Source of the DNA: Arachis hypogaea
Lineage: Eukaryota; Streptophyta; Magnoliopsida; Fabales; Fabaceae
Length of the DNA stretch: 64,000 bases
Assembly (NCBI RefSeq): GCF_003086295.3
Contig: NC_092048.1
Location: forward strand, 70,412,841-70,476,840
Direction: 5' to 3'
This document shows, in pieces, positions 1 to 8,341 of this stretch; position 1 is the stretch's first letter, and every line of letters starts with the position of its first letter. Under the pieces are notes generated by a model that was not told the DNA's origin, ran no database searches, and saw only the letters and a program-made list of their open reading frames with translations. The translations under genes were made by a program, and so were the position numbers.

Positions 1-888
1 AAAGAACGTGATGAAGGTGATGATTATGTGTGACGCTCATCATCCTTCTCCCTTATGAACGCGTGCCTGACAAACACTTCTGTTCTACATGAAATAAGCT
101 AGAATGAGTATCTCTTAGATCTCCTAACCAGAATCTTCGTGGCGTAAGCTAGAATGATGGCGGCATTCAAGAGAATCCGGAAAGTCTAAACCTTGTCTGT
201 GGTATTCCAAGTAGGATTCAATGATTGAATGACTGTGACGAGCTCCTAACTCGCGATTGTAGGGCGTTAGTGACAGACGCAAAAGGATAGTAAATCCTAT
301 TCCAGCATGATCGAGAACCGACAGATGAATAGCCGTGCCGTGACAGGGTGCGTGAGCATATTATTCACTGAGAGGATAAGATGAAGCCATTGGCAAGGGT
401 GATGCCTCCAGACGATTAGCCGTGCCGTGACAGGGCATTGGATCATTTTCCCTTGAGATGACCGAAAGTAGCCGTTGACAGTGGTGATGTATCACATAAA
501 GCCAGCCATGGAAAGGAGTAAGACTGGATGAAGATAGCAGGAAAGCAGAGGTTCAGAGGAATGAAAAGCATCTCCATTCGCTTATCTGAAATTCCTACCA
601 ATGATTTACATAAGTATCTCTATCCCTATTTTATTATATAATATTCGAAAACACCATTATCACTTTATATCTACCTGACTGAGATTTACAAGGTGACCAT
701 AGCTTGCTTCATACCAACAATCTCCGTGGGATTCGACCCTTACTCACGTAAGGTATTACTTGGACGACCCAGTGCACTTGCTGGTTAGTTGTATCGAAGT
801 TGTGACAATTATGTATTGAGATCAGCGCACCAAGTTTCTCACATTGCCAGGGATTGTTTGAGCCTGGACATCACAATTTCGTGCACCA
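1..888 (+). repeat. Element A 5' LTR, 3' part only
   Basis: Base 1 corresponds to base 9208 of the 3' LTR and the match runs to the LTR end, ..TTTCGTGCACCA at 888. The U3 region and promoter of this copy lie before the window. Compared with the 3' LTR it lacks a 4-bp GACT duplication near 510 and shows about ten substitutions. Its last 65 bases contain a decayed copy of the primer-binding region (824-870). Confidence 0.9.
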
Positions 889-894
889 AGTTTT

Positions 895-912
895 TGGCGC
901 CGTTGCCGGGGA
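895..912 (+). other. Primer binding site of A (tRNA-Asp)
   Basis: TGGCGCCGTTGCCGGGGA is the exact complement of the 3' end of plant tRNA-Asp(GTC) including CCA, as I remember that tRNA. It lies six bases after the LTR end. In LTR retrotransposons this is where minus-strand DNA synthesis is primed. Confidence 0.92.
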
Positions 913-2803
913 TTGTTCGAGTTTGGACAACTGACGGCTCATCTTGTTGATCAGATTAGGTAATTTTTTTTTCGTTTTGTTTTCAAAAATCTTTCAAAAA
1001 CTCTTCTTTTGTTTTTGAAAAAAAATGTTTTCAAAAATTTTCTTCAGAATTTTTAAGAATGAATTCTAGTGTTTCATGAAGCATGTGAAGCCTGGCTGGC
1101 TGTAAAGCCATGTCTAAATTCTTTTGGACTGAGGCTTCCAAACCATCAGAGGTAAGTTACATACTTGATAAATGATGAGCAGCAATTTGTTATCAAGATC
1201 AATATACTCTGGTGTTAAATGCTAAAACTTGGCTGGCCATTGGCCATGTCTAGTGTTTTGGACTGGAGCTTTCATTGAAAGCTTGGCTGGCTAGTGAGCC
1301 ATGTCTAATTCCTGGACTGAAGCTTTAGACTAACATGGCAAGATTCCTGGAATTCATATTAAAAATTTTGGAATCCTTATTTTCCTTTTTCAAATTAATT
1401 TTCAAAAAAAAAAAAATTTTAGAAAATCATAAAAATCAAAAATATTTTTCTGTTTCTTGTTTGAGTCTTGAGTCATATCATAAGTTTGGTGTCACCTGCA
1501 TATGCATCTTGCATTTTTTCGAAAATTTCATGCATTCATAGTGTTCTTCATGATCTTCAAGTTGTTCTTGGTAAGTCTTCTTGTTTGATCTTGATGATTT
1601 TTTGTTTTGTGTCTTTTCATGTTTATCATATGCATTCTTGAATTCTTAGTGTCTCAGCATTAAAAAATTCTAAGTTTGGTGTCTTGCATATTTTCTTTGC
1701 ATTAAAAATTTTTCAAAATTGTGTCTTGATGTTCATCATGACATTCATAGTGTTCTTGGTGTTCATCTTGACATTCATAGCATTCTTGCATGCATTCATT
1801 GTTTTGATCTAAAAATTTCATGCATTGCATATTTTTCATGTTTTTCATAAAAATTTCAAAAATAAATAAAAAAAATATCTTTCCATTTTTCTCTCATCAA
1901 ATTCGAAAATTTGAGTTGACTTTTTCAAAAATTTTTAAAATCAAATTGTTTCTCATGAGTCAAATCAAATTTTCAATTTGAAAATCTTATCTTTTTCAAA
2001 ATCTTTTTCAAAAATCAAAACTTTTTCAAAATTCTTAGTTATTTTCGAAAAATCCAAAGATATTTTTCAAAAATCTTTTTCTTATTTTTATATCAAATTT
2101 TCGAAAATAACATAATCAATTAATGTTTTGATTCAAAAATTTGAAGTTTGTTACTTGCTTGTTAAGAAAGATTCAAACTTTAAGTTCTAGAATCAAATCT
2201 TGTGATTTCTTGTGAATCAAGTCATTAATTGTGATTTTAAAAAAAATCAAATCTTTTTCAAAAACTAATTTCTATCATATCTTTTTCAAAAATATCTTCT
2301 TATCTTATCTTTTTCAAAAATATCTTTTCAAAATATCTTTCCTAACCTCCTAACTTCCTATCTTTTCAAAATTTGTTTCAACTAACTAACTAACTTTTTG
2401 TTTGTTTCTTAACTTTTTCAAAACCACCTAACTAACTCTCTCTCTCTAATTTTCGAAAATATCTCCCCTCTTTTTCAAAAATTTCTTTTTAAGTAACTAA
2501 TTATTTTTTTTTTATTTTTGATTTCAAAAATTTTCGAAAAATACTAACAAATTTTAAAAAACCAATTTTCAAAAATCACTAACTCCTTTTCAAAAATAAT
2601 TTTCGAAAATTCCCTCCTTCTCTCTCATCCTATTCTATTTATTCATTCATCTAGTAACATCTCTTCCTCACATCATCACCAAATTCGAACCCCCTCCTCT
2701 ATCTGTGTTCGAATTTCTTCTTCTTTTCTTCTACTAACAATAAGGATCCTCTTTACTGTGACATAGAGGATTCCTCTTCTTTTCTTTTTCTCTCCTCTTT
2801 CTT
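913..2803 (+). other. Untranslated leader of element A
   Basis: This stretch of 1.9 kb has no convincing ORF. It is very rich in A and T with repeated TTTTCAAAAAT-type runs. Between about 1080 and 1330 there are three imperfect copies of a roughly 50-bp unit containing GGCTGGC, AGCCATGTCTA and TTGGACTG. The word TAAGTTTGGTGTC occurs twice (near 1480 and 1670). A CT-rich tract precedes the gag start. In related elements the leader carries dimerisation and packaging signals, but none can be located by sequence alone here. Confidence 0.6.
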
Positions 2804-5131
2804 ATGAGCAGGGACAGAGAAAAAGGCATTCTTGTTGAAGCTGATCCAGAACCTGAAAGGACTCTGAAGAAAAAATTAGGAGAAGCAAAATTACAACAAT
2901 CCAGAGATAACCTTTTAGAAATTTTCGAACAGGAAAAGGAGATGGCAGCCGAAAATAATAATAATGTAAGGAAGATGCTTGGTGACTTTACTGCACCTAA
3001 TTCCAATTTACATGGAAGAAGCATCTCCATTCCTGCCATTGGAGCAAACAACTTTGAGTTGAAACCTCAATTAGTTTCTCTGATGCAGCAGAACTGCAAG
3101 TTTCATGGACTTCCATCTGAAGATCCTTTTCAGTTCTTAACTGAATTCTTGCAGATATGTGATACTGTTAAGACTAATGGAGTAGATCCTGAAGTCTACA
3201 GGCTCATGCTTTTCCCTTTTGCTGTAAGAGACAGAGCTAGATTATGGTTGGATTCTCAACCCAAAGAAAGCCTGAACTCTTGGGATAAGCTGGTCACGGC
3301 TTTCTTAGCCAAGTACTTTCCTCCTCAAAAGCTGAGCAAGCTTAGAGCTGATGTTCAAACCTTCAGACAGAAAGAAGGTGAATCCCTCTATGAAGCTTGG
3401 GAAAGATACAAACAGTTGACCAAAAAGTGTCCTTCTGACATGCTTTCAGAATGGACCATCCTGGATATATTCTATGATGGTTTATCTGAGCTATCAAAGA
3501 TGTCACTGGACACTTCTGCAGGTGGATCCATTCACCTAAAGAAAACGCCTGCAGAAGCTCAAGAACTCATTGACATGGTTGCTAATAACCAGTTCATGTA
3601 CACTTCTGAAAGGAATCCTGTGAATAATGGGACGCCTATGAAGAAGGGAGTTCTTGAAGTTGATACTCTGAATGCCATATTGGCTCAGAATAAAATATTG
3701 ACTCAGCAAGTCAATATGATCTCTCAGAGTCTGCATGGAATGCAAGCTGCATCCAACAGTACTCAAGAGGCATCTTCTGAAGAAGAAGCCTATGATCCTG
3801 AGAACCCTGCAATAGCAGAGGTGAATTACTTAGGTGAACCTTATGGAAACACCTATAACTCAACATGGAGAAATCATCCAAATTTCTCATGGAAGGATCA
3901 AAAGCCCCAACAAGGCTTTAATAATGGTGGAAGAAACAGGTTTAGCAATAGCAAGCCTTTTCCATCATCAACTCAGCAACAGACAGAGAACTCTGAACAA
4001 AATGCTTCTAATTTAGCAAATCTAGTCTCTGATCTATCTAAGGCCACTGTAAGTTTCATGAATGAAACAAGATCTTCCATTAGAAATTTGGAAGCACAAG
4101 TGGGCCAGCTGAGTAAAAGGATCACTGAAATCCCTCCTAGTACTCTCCCAAGCAATACAGAAGAGAATCCAAAAGGAGAGTGCAAGGCCATTGACATAAG
4201 CGCCATGGCCGAACCTGTGAGGAGAGGAGAGGACGTGAATCCCAAGGAGGAATACCTCCAGGGACGTCCAGTGATCAATAAGGAGCTTCCCTCTGGGGAA
4301 CCAAAGGACTCTGAGGCTCATCTAGAGACCATAGATATTCCATTGAACCTCCTTATACCCTTCATGAGCTCTGATGAGTATTCCTCTTCAGAAGAGAATG
4401 AGGATGTTACTGAAGAGCAAACTGCCAAGTTTCTTGGTGCAATCATGAAGCTGAATGCCAAATTATTTGGCATTGATACTTGGGAAGTTGAACCTCCCTT
4501 GTTCATCAATGAACTAAGTGATCTGGATCAACTGACATTGCCTCAGAAGAGACAGGATCCTGGAAAGTTCATAATACCCTGTACCATAGGCACCATGATC
4601 TTTAAGGCTCTGTGTGACCTTGGTTCAGGAATAAACCTCATGCCCCTCTCTGTAATAGAGAAACTGGGAATCTATGGGGTGCAAGCTGCTAAAATCTCAC
4701 TAGAGATGGCAGACAGCTCAAGAAAACAGGCTTATGGACAAGTAGAAGATGTATTAGTAAAGGTTGAGGGCCTTTACATACCTACTGATTTCATAGTCCT
4801 GGATACTGGAAAAAAAGAGGATGAATCCATCATCTTAGGAAGACCTTTCCTGGCCACAGCAAGAGCTGTGATTGATGTTGACAGAGGTGAAATATTCCTT
4901 CAATGGAATGAGAACTCCCTTGTGTTTAAAACTCAAGGATCTCCCTCTGCAACCATGGAGAGGAAGCAGAAAAAGCTTCTCTCCAAGCAGAGTCAACCAG
5001 AGCCCCCACAGTCAAACTCTAAGTTTGGTGTTGGGAGACCACAACCAAACTCTAAGTTTGGTGTTGAACTCCCATATCCAAACTCTATGTTTGGTATTGG
5101 AGAGTCTCAACAAAGCTCTGCACATCTGTGA
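2804..5131 (+). CDS. gag-pro: Gag-protease polyprotein of element A
   Basis: An intact 775-residue ORF starting at the first ATG after the CT-rich leader end. Residues about 90-240 form a Retrotrans_gag domain (LMLFPFAVRDRARLWLDS, then FPPQKLSKLRADVQTF and ESLYEAWERYKQL). A Gln/Asn-rich linker with a YNSTWRNHPNFSW segment follows, but I see no CCHC zinc knuckle. Residues about 585-690 are a retroviral-type aspartic protease with the active site CDLGSG near residue 605 and the flap/closing motif IILGRPFLATARAVID. The tail has three imperfect PNSKFGV repeats encoded by palindromic DNA. The protein should build the virus-like particle and process it. It ends where RT would normally follow, so pol has been lost. 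The sister copy in element I (45979-48315) has the same layout. Confidence 0.92.
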   Translation: MSRDREKGILVEADPEPERTLKKKLGEAKLQQSRDNLLEIFEQEKEMAAENNNNVRKMLGDFTAPNSNLHGRSISIPAIGANNFELKPQLVSLMQQNCKFHGLPSEDPFQFLTEFLQICDTVKTNGVDPEVYRLMLFPFAVRDRARLWLDSQPKESLNSWDKLVTAFLAKYFPPQKLSKLRADVQTFRQKEGESLYEAWERYKQLTKKCPSDMLSEWTILDIFYDGLSELSKMSLDTSAGGSIHLKKTPAEAQELIDMVANNQFMYTSERNPVNNGTPMKKGVLEVDTLNAILAQNKILTQQVNMISQSLHGMQAASNSTQEASSEEEAYDPENPAIAEVNYLGEPYGNTYNSTWRNHPNFSWKDQKPQQGFNNGGRNRFSNSKPFPSSTQQQTENSEQNASNLANLVSDLSKATVSFMNETRSSIRNLEAQVGQLSKRITEIPPSTLPSNTEENPKGECKAIDISAMAEPVRRGEDVNPKEEYLQGRPVINKELPSGEPKDSEAHLETIDIPLNLLIPFMSSDEYSSSEENEDVTEEQTAKFLGAIMKLNAKLFGIDTWEVEPPLFINELSDLDQLTLPQKRQDPGKFIIPCTIGTMIFKALCDLGSGINLMPLSVIEKLGIYGVQAAKISLEMADSSRKQAYGQVEDVLVKVEGLYIPTDFIVLDTGKKEDESIILGRPFLATARAVIDVDRGEIFLQWNENSLVFKTQGSPSATMERKQKKLLSKQSQPEPPQSNSKFGVGRPQPNSKFGVELPYPNSMFGIGESQQSSAHL

Positions 5132-5336
5132 GGCTCCATGAGAGCTCACTGTCAAGCTATTGACATTAAAGAAGCGCTTGTTGGGAGGCAACCCAATGTT
5201 TATCTAATTCTTATTTTTATTGTTTTTCATGTTTTCTTAGGTTCATGATCATGTGGAGTCACAAAATAAATATAAAAATTGAAAACGGAATCAAAAACAG
5301 CAGAAGAAAAATTACACCCTGGAGGAGCATCTGTTT
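5132..5336 (+). other. Spacer after gag-protease with a conserved hairpin
   Basis: This spacer starts directly after the stop codon and contains GCGCTTGTTGGGAGGCAACC and a TTTTTATTGTTTTTCATG tract. The same spacer follows gag-protease in element I and the pol stop in element K. This shows that A and I derive from an element in which pol once lay in front of it. Confidence 0.6.
5181..5196 (+). promoter_or_regulatory. Post-ORF stem-loop, TTGGG-AGGCAA-CCCAA
   Basis: A 5-bp perfect stem closes a six-base loop AGGCAA. Equivalent hairpins occur at 45914-45929 (element I), about 55608-55623 (element K, weaker stem) and 23980-23997 (element D, stem GGTGGG/CCCACC, loop AGACAA). It always lies 40-120 bases downstream of the last gag or pol codon. 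Its function is unknown. Confidence 0.6.
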
Positions 5337-5515
5337 GGCGTTCAGCGCCAGAACAGAGCATGGTTCTGGCGCTGAACGCCCAAAATGGGCAGCTTCTGGG
5401 CGCTGAACGCCAGAACAGGCATGGTTCTGGCGTTCAACACCAGAAATGGCACACAGATGGGTGTTGAACGCCCAAAATGGCCACCAACCTGGCGCTGAAC
5501 GCCCAGAGTTGGATA
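5337..5515 (+). repeat. Palindromic word array (GGCGTTCAGCGCC type) in A
   Basis: About seven imperfect copies of a GGCG-TT/CT-CAACGCC palindrome with CAGAA..TTCTG borders sit in 180 bases, on both sides of spacer words such as AAATGGGCAG. Each copy can fold on itself and pair with its neighbours. The same word occurs in the LTR of A (8718-8830), in element I (about 45448-45775) and in C (18131-18235). Confidence 0.8.
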
Positions 5516-5570
5516 CAAAGGCATTTTTACATGCCTAATGGGTGCAGGGATGTAAATCCTTGAACACCTC

Positions 5571-5624
5571 AGGATCTGTGGACCCCACAGGATCCACTAA
5601 GGATCTGTGGACCCCACAGGATCC
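5571..5624 (+). repeat. Two copies of a 25-bp repeat with inner palindrome CTGTGG-ACC-CCACAG
   Basis: AGGATCTGTGGACCCCACAG plus GATCC is present at 5571-5595 and again at 5600-5624. A similar double unit is found in element I near 45344-45393 on the other strand, and a single relative in C near 18278-18295. It always lies between the word array and the promoter-like segment of ORF3. Confidence 0.75.
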
Positions 5625-5695
5625 CCACCTACCTCCACTCACTTCTTCTCACCACTCTCTTTCACACAACCCCATAAACACTCTTACCCAAAAAC

Positions 5696-6058
5696 CCTTC
5701 ACCAATCACCTCAAACTCTCTTCCCCATCACCTCTTCACCACTCACATCCACCCACTCCTCCCAATAAACCTACCTCATAAACTCCACCTACCTTCAAAA
5801 TTCAAAACCAATTTCCCACCCAAACCCACCCATATGGCCGAACCTTAACCCCCCTCCATTCCCTATATAAAGACCTCCATTCTTCACCAAATTCACACAA
5901 CACACCCCTCTACACTCTCCTTAGCCGAAACCACATCTCCCTCTCCCTCTCCATATTTCTTCTTCTTCTTCTTCTATTCTTTTGTTTATTGCTCGAGGGC
6001 GCACAATATTCTAAGTTTGGTGTGGTAAAAGCATAGCTTTTTTGTTTTTCCATTACCA
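5696..6058 (+). promoter_or_regulatory. Internal promoter-like segment upstream of ORF3
   Basis: A CCAATCACCT box lies near 5701, a TATA box CTATATAAAG at 5863-5872, and a CT-rich untranslated stretch with a TTC/TTCTTC run at 5950-5975. ORF3 starts about 190 bases after the TATA. The same order (CCAATCACATCC, TATATAAA or TATATATA, CT-rich leader, hairpin, ORF3) is seen in C (16625-16960) and in I on the minus strand. This suggests a pol II promoter that gives ORF3 its own transcript; that is inference. Confidence 0.6.
5990..6025 (+). promoter_or_regulatory. Degenerate hairpin plus TCTAAGTTTGGTGTGG module before ORF3
   Basis: TTGCTCG-AGGG-CGCACAA followed by TATTCTAAGTTTGGTGTGG is the A copy of a module that is perfect in C (16894-16932) and I (44985-45018). 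Here two of the seven stem pairs are broken. The downstream word matches the polypurine-tract word at 8325-8341. Confidence 0.55.
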
Positions 6059-6061
6059 TTG

Positions 6062-7210
6062 ATGGCACCCAAGACCGGAGAATCCTCTAGAAGAGGGAAA
6101 GGGAAGACAAAAGCTTCCACATCCGAGTCATGGGAGATGGAAAGATTCATCTCTAAAGCCCATCAAGACCACTTCTATGATGTTGTGGCCAAGAAGAAGG
6201 TGATCCCTGAGGTCCCTTTTAAACTCAAAAGAAATGAGTATCCGGAGATCCGACATGAAATTCAAAGAAGAGGTTGGGAAGTTCTAACAAATCCCATCCA
6301 ACAAGTCGGCATCCTAATGGTTCAAGAGTTCTATGCCAATGCATGGATCACCAAGAACCATGATCAAAGTAAGAACCCGGATCCAAAGAACTATGTTACA
6401 ATGGTTCGGGGGAAATACTTAGATTTTAGTCCGGAGAATGTGAGGTTGGCGTTCAACTTGCCATACATGGAAGAGAACGCACGCCCCTAAACAAGGAGAG
6501 TCAACTTTGATCAAAGGTTGGACCAAGTCCTTGTGGACATATGTGTAGAAGGAGCTCAATGGAAGATTGACTCCAAAGGTAAGCCGGTTCAACTAAGAAG
6601 ATTGGACCTCAAGCCTATTGCTAGAGGATGGTTGGAGTTTATTCAATGCTCAATCATTCCCACTAGCAACCGGTCTGAAGTTACTATAGACCGGGCCATC
6701 ATGATCCATAGCATCATGATTGGAGAAGAGGTGGAAGTTCATGAGATTATACCTCAAGAACTCTACAAGGTGGCTGACAAGTCCTCCACTATGGCAAGGT
6801 TAGCCTTTCCTCACCTCATTTGCCACCTATGCAATTCAGCTGGGATTGACATAGAGGGAGATATCCTCATTAAAGAGGAAAAGCCCATCACTAAGAAAAA
6901 GATGGAGCAAGCAAGAGAGCCCAGTCATGGAGCTCAAGAGGCGCAAGAAGCTCATCACCATGAGATTCCGGAAATGCCTCAAATGCACTTTCCTCCACAA
7001 AACTATTGGGAGCACATCAACACCTCCCTAGAAGAATTGAGTTCCAATATGGGACAACTAAGGGTGGAACATCAAGAGCACTCCATCATGCTCCATGAAA
7101 TAAGAGAAGATCAAAAAGCAATGAGGGAGGAGCAACAAAGACAAGGAAGAGACATAGAAGAGCTCAAGGACATCATTGGTTCCTCAAGAAGGAAACGCCA
7201 CCATCACTAA
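6062..7210 (+). pseudogene. ORF3 of element A (plant 'putative transposon protein' domain), one stop codon
   Basis: One reading frame of 382 codons from ATG 6062, broken only by TAA at 6488-6490 where the sister copy in element I has a Tyr codon. Conserved blocks are ESWEMERFISKAHQDHFYD, GWEVLTNPIQQVGILMVQEF, a VRGKYLDFSPENVRLAFNLP block, GWLEFIQCSIIPTSN, DRAIMIHSIMIGEEVEVHEI and ARLAFPHLICHLCNSAGI. This resembles the family I remember as Pfam Transposase_32 ('putative plant transposon protein'), common in Athila-like elements. The C-terminal 60 residues are a likely coiled coil ending in a basic SSRRKRHHH tail. Function is unknown; despite the family name no transposase catalytic triad is visible. 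Confidence 0.75.
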
Positions 7211-8303
7211 GGTGGATTCATTCCTTGTTCTTATTTCCTCTGTTTTTCGTTTTCTATGTTATGTGCTTATCTATGTTTGTGTCTTCATTACATGATCATT
7301 AGTAGTTAGTAACTTTGTCTTAAAGTTATGAATGTCCTATGAATCCATCACCTCTCTTAAATGAAAAATGTTTTAATTCGAAAGAACAAGAAGTACATGA
7401 GTTTCAAATTTATCCTTGAACTTAGCTTAATTATATTGATGTGGTGACAATGCTTCTTGTTTTCTGAATGTATGCTTGAACAGTGCATATGTCTTTTGAA
7501 GTTGTTGTTTAAGAATGTTAAATATGTTGGCTCTTGAAAGAATGATGACTAGGAGACATGTTATTTGATAATCTGAAAAATCATAAAAATGATTCTTGAA
7601 GCAAGAAAAAGCAGCAAAGAACAAAGCTTGCAGAAAAAAAAAAGGGGGCGAAAAAAAAAATAGAAAAAAAATAATAATAATAAAGAAAAAGAAAAAGCAA
7701 GCAGAAAAAGCCAATAACCCTTAAAACCAAAAGGCAAGGGCAAAAAAAAAAGGGGATCCCAAGGCTTTGAGCATCAGTGGATAGGAGGGCCTAAAGGAAT
7801 AAAATCCTGGTCTAAGCGGCTAAACCAAGCTGTCCCTATCCATGTGCTTGTGGCCTGTAGGTGTCAAGTGAAAACTTGAGACTGAGCGGTTAAAGTCAAG
7901 GTCCAAAGCAAAAGAAGAGTGTGCTTAAGAACCCTGGACACCTCTAATTGGGGACTTTAGCAAAGCTGAGTCACAATCTGAAAAGGTTCACCCAATTATG
8001 TGTCTGTGGCATTTATGTATCCGGTGGTAATACTGGAAAACAAAGTGCTTAGGGCCACGGCCAAGACTCATAAAGAAGCTGTGTTCAAGAATCATCATAC
8101 TGAACTAGGAGAGTCAATAACACTATTCGAAATCTGAAGTTCCTATAGATGCCAATCATTCTGAACCTCAATGGATAAGTGAGATGCCAAAACTATTCAA
8201 GAGGCAAAAAGCTATAAGTCCCGCTCATATGATTGCAGCTATGTTTCATTGATAGTTTGGAATTTATAGTATATTCTCTTCTTTTTATCCTATTTGATTT
8301 TTA
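7211..8303 (+). other. 3' untranslated region of element A
   Basis: No coding capacity is visible. The order of words (GTTTTCTGAATGTATG, CCAATAACCC, AAAGCCTTGG, CTGTCCCTA.CCATGTGCTTGTGG, GGTCCAAAGCAAAAG, TCTGTGGCAT..GTATCCGGTGGTAATACTGG) is conserved in C (19830-20629 and 28231-28544), in I (42689-43793, minus) and more weakly in G (36700-37530). Such conservation of an untranslated region across diverged copies suggests either a function or recent common descent. Confidence 0.6.
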
Positions 8304-8341
8304 GTTGCTTGGGGACAAGCAACAATTTAAGTTTGGTGTTG
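8304..8341 (+). promoter_or_regulatory. Hairpin plus polypurine-tract region at the 3' LTR of A
   Basis: GTTGCTTG-GGGA-CAAGCAAC is a perfect 8-bp stem with a four-base loop (8304-8323). It is followed by AATTTAAGTTTGGTGTTG and directly by the LTR start TGATGAGC. The position directly before the LTR is where the polypurine tract must lie, although this tract is an unusual one with T residues. Confidence 0.8.

Noticed and set aside
895..912. tRNA-Asp gene fragments
   Set aside because: Only the 18 bases complementary to the tRNA 3' end are present next to LTR ends, as expected for primer binding sites; no cloverleaf is present.
7427..7743. Minus-strand frames rich in Phe and Leu that look like membrane segments
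   Set aside because: They read A-rich low-complexity sequence of the A 3' region backwards; the same happens in C and I.
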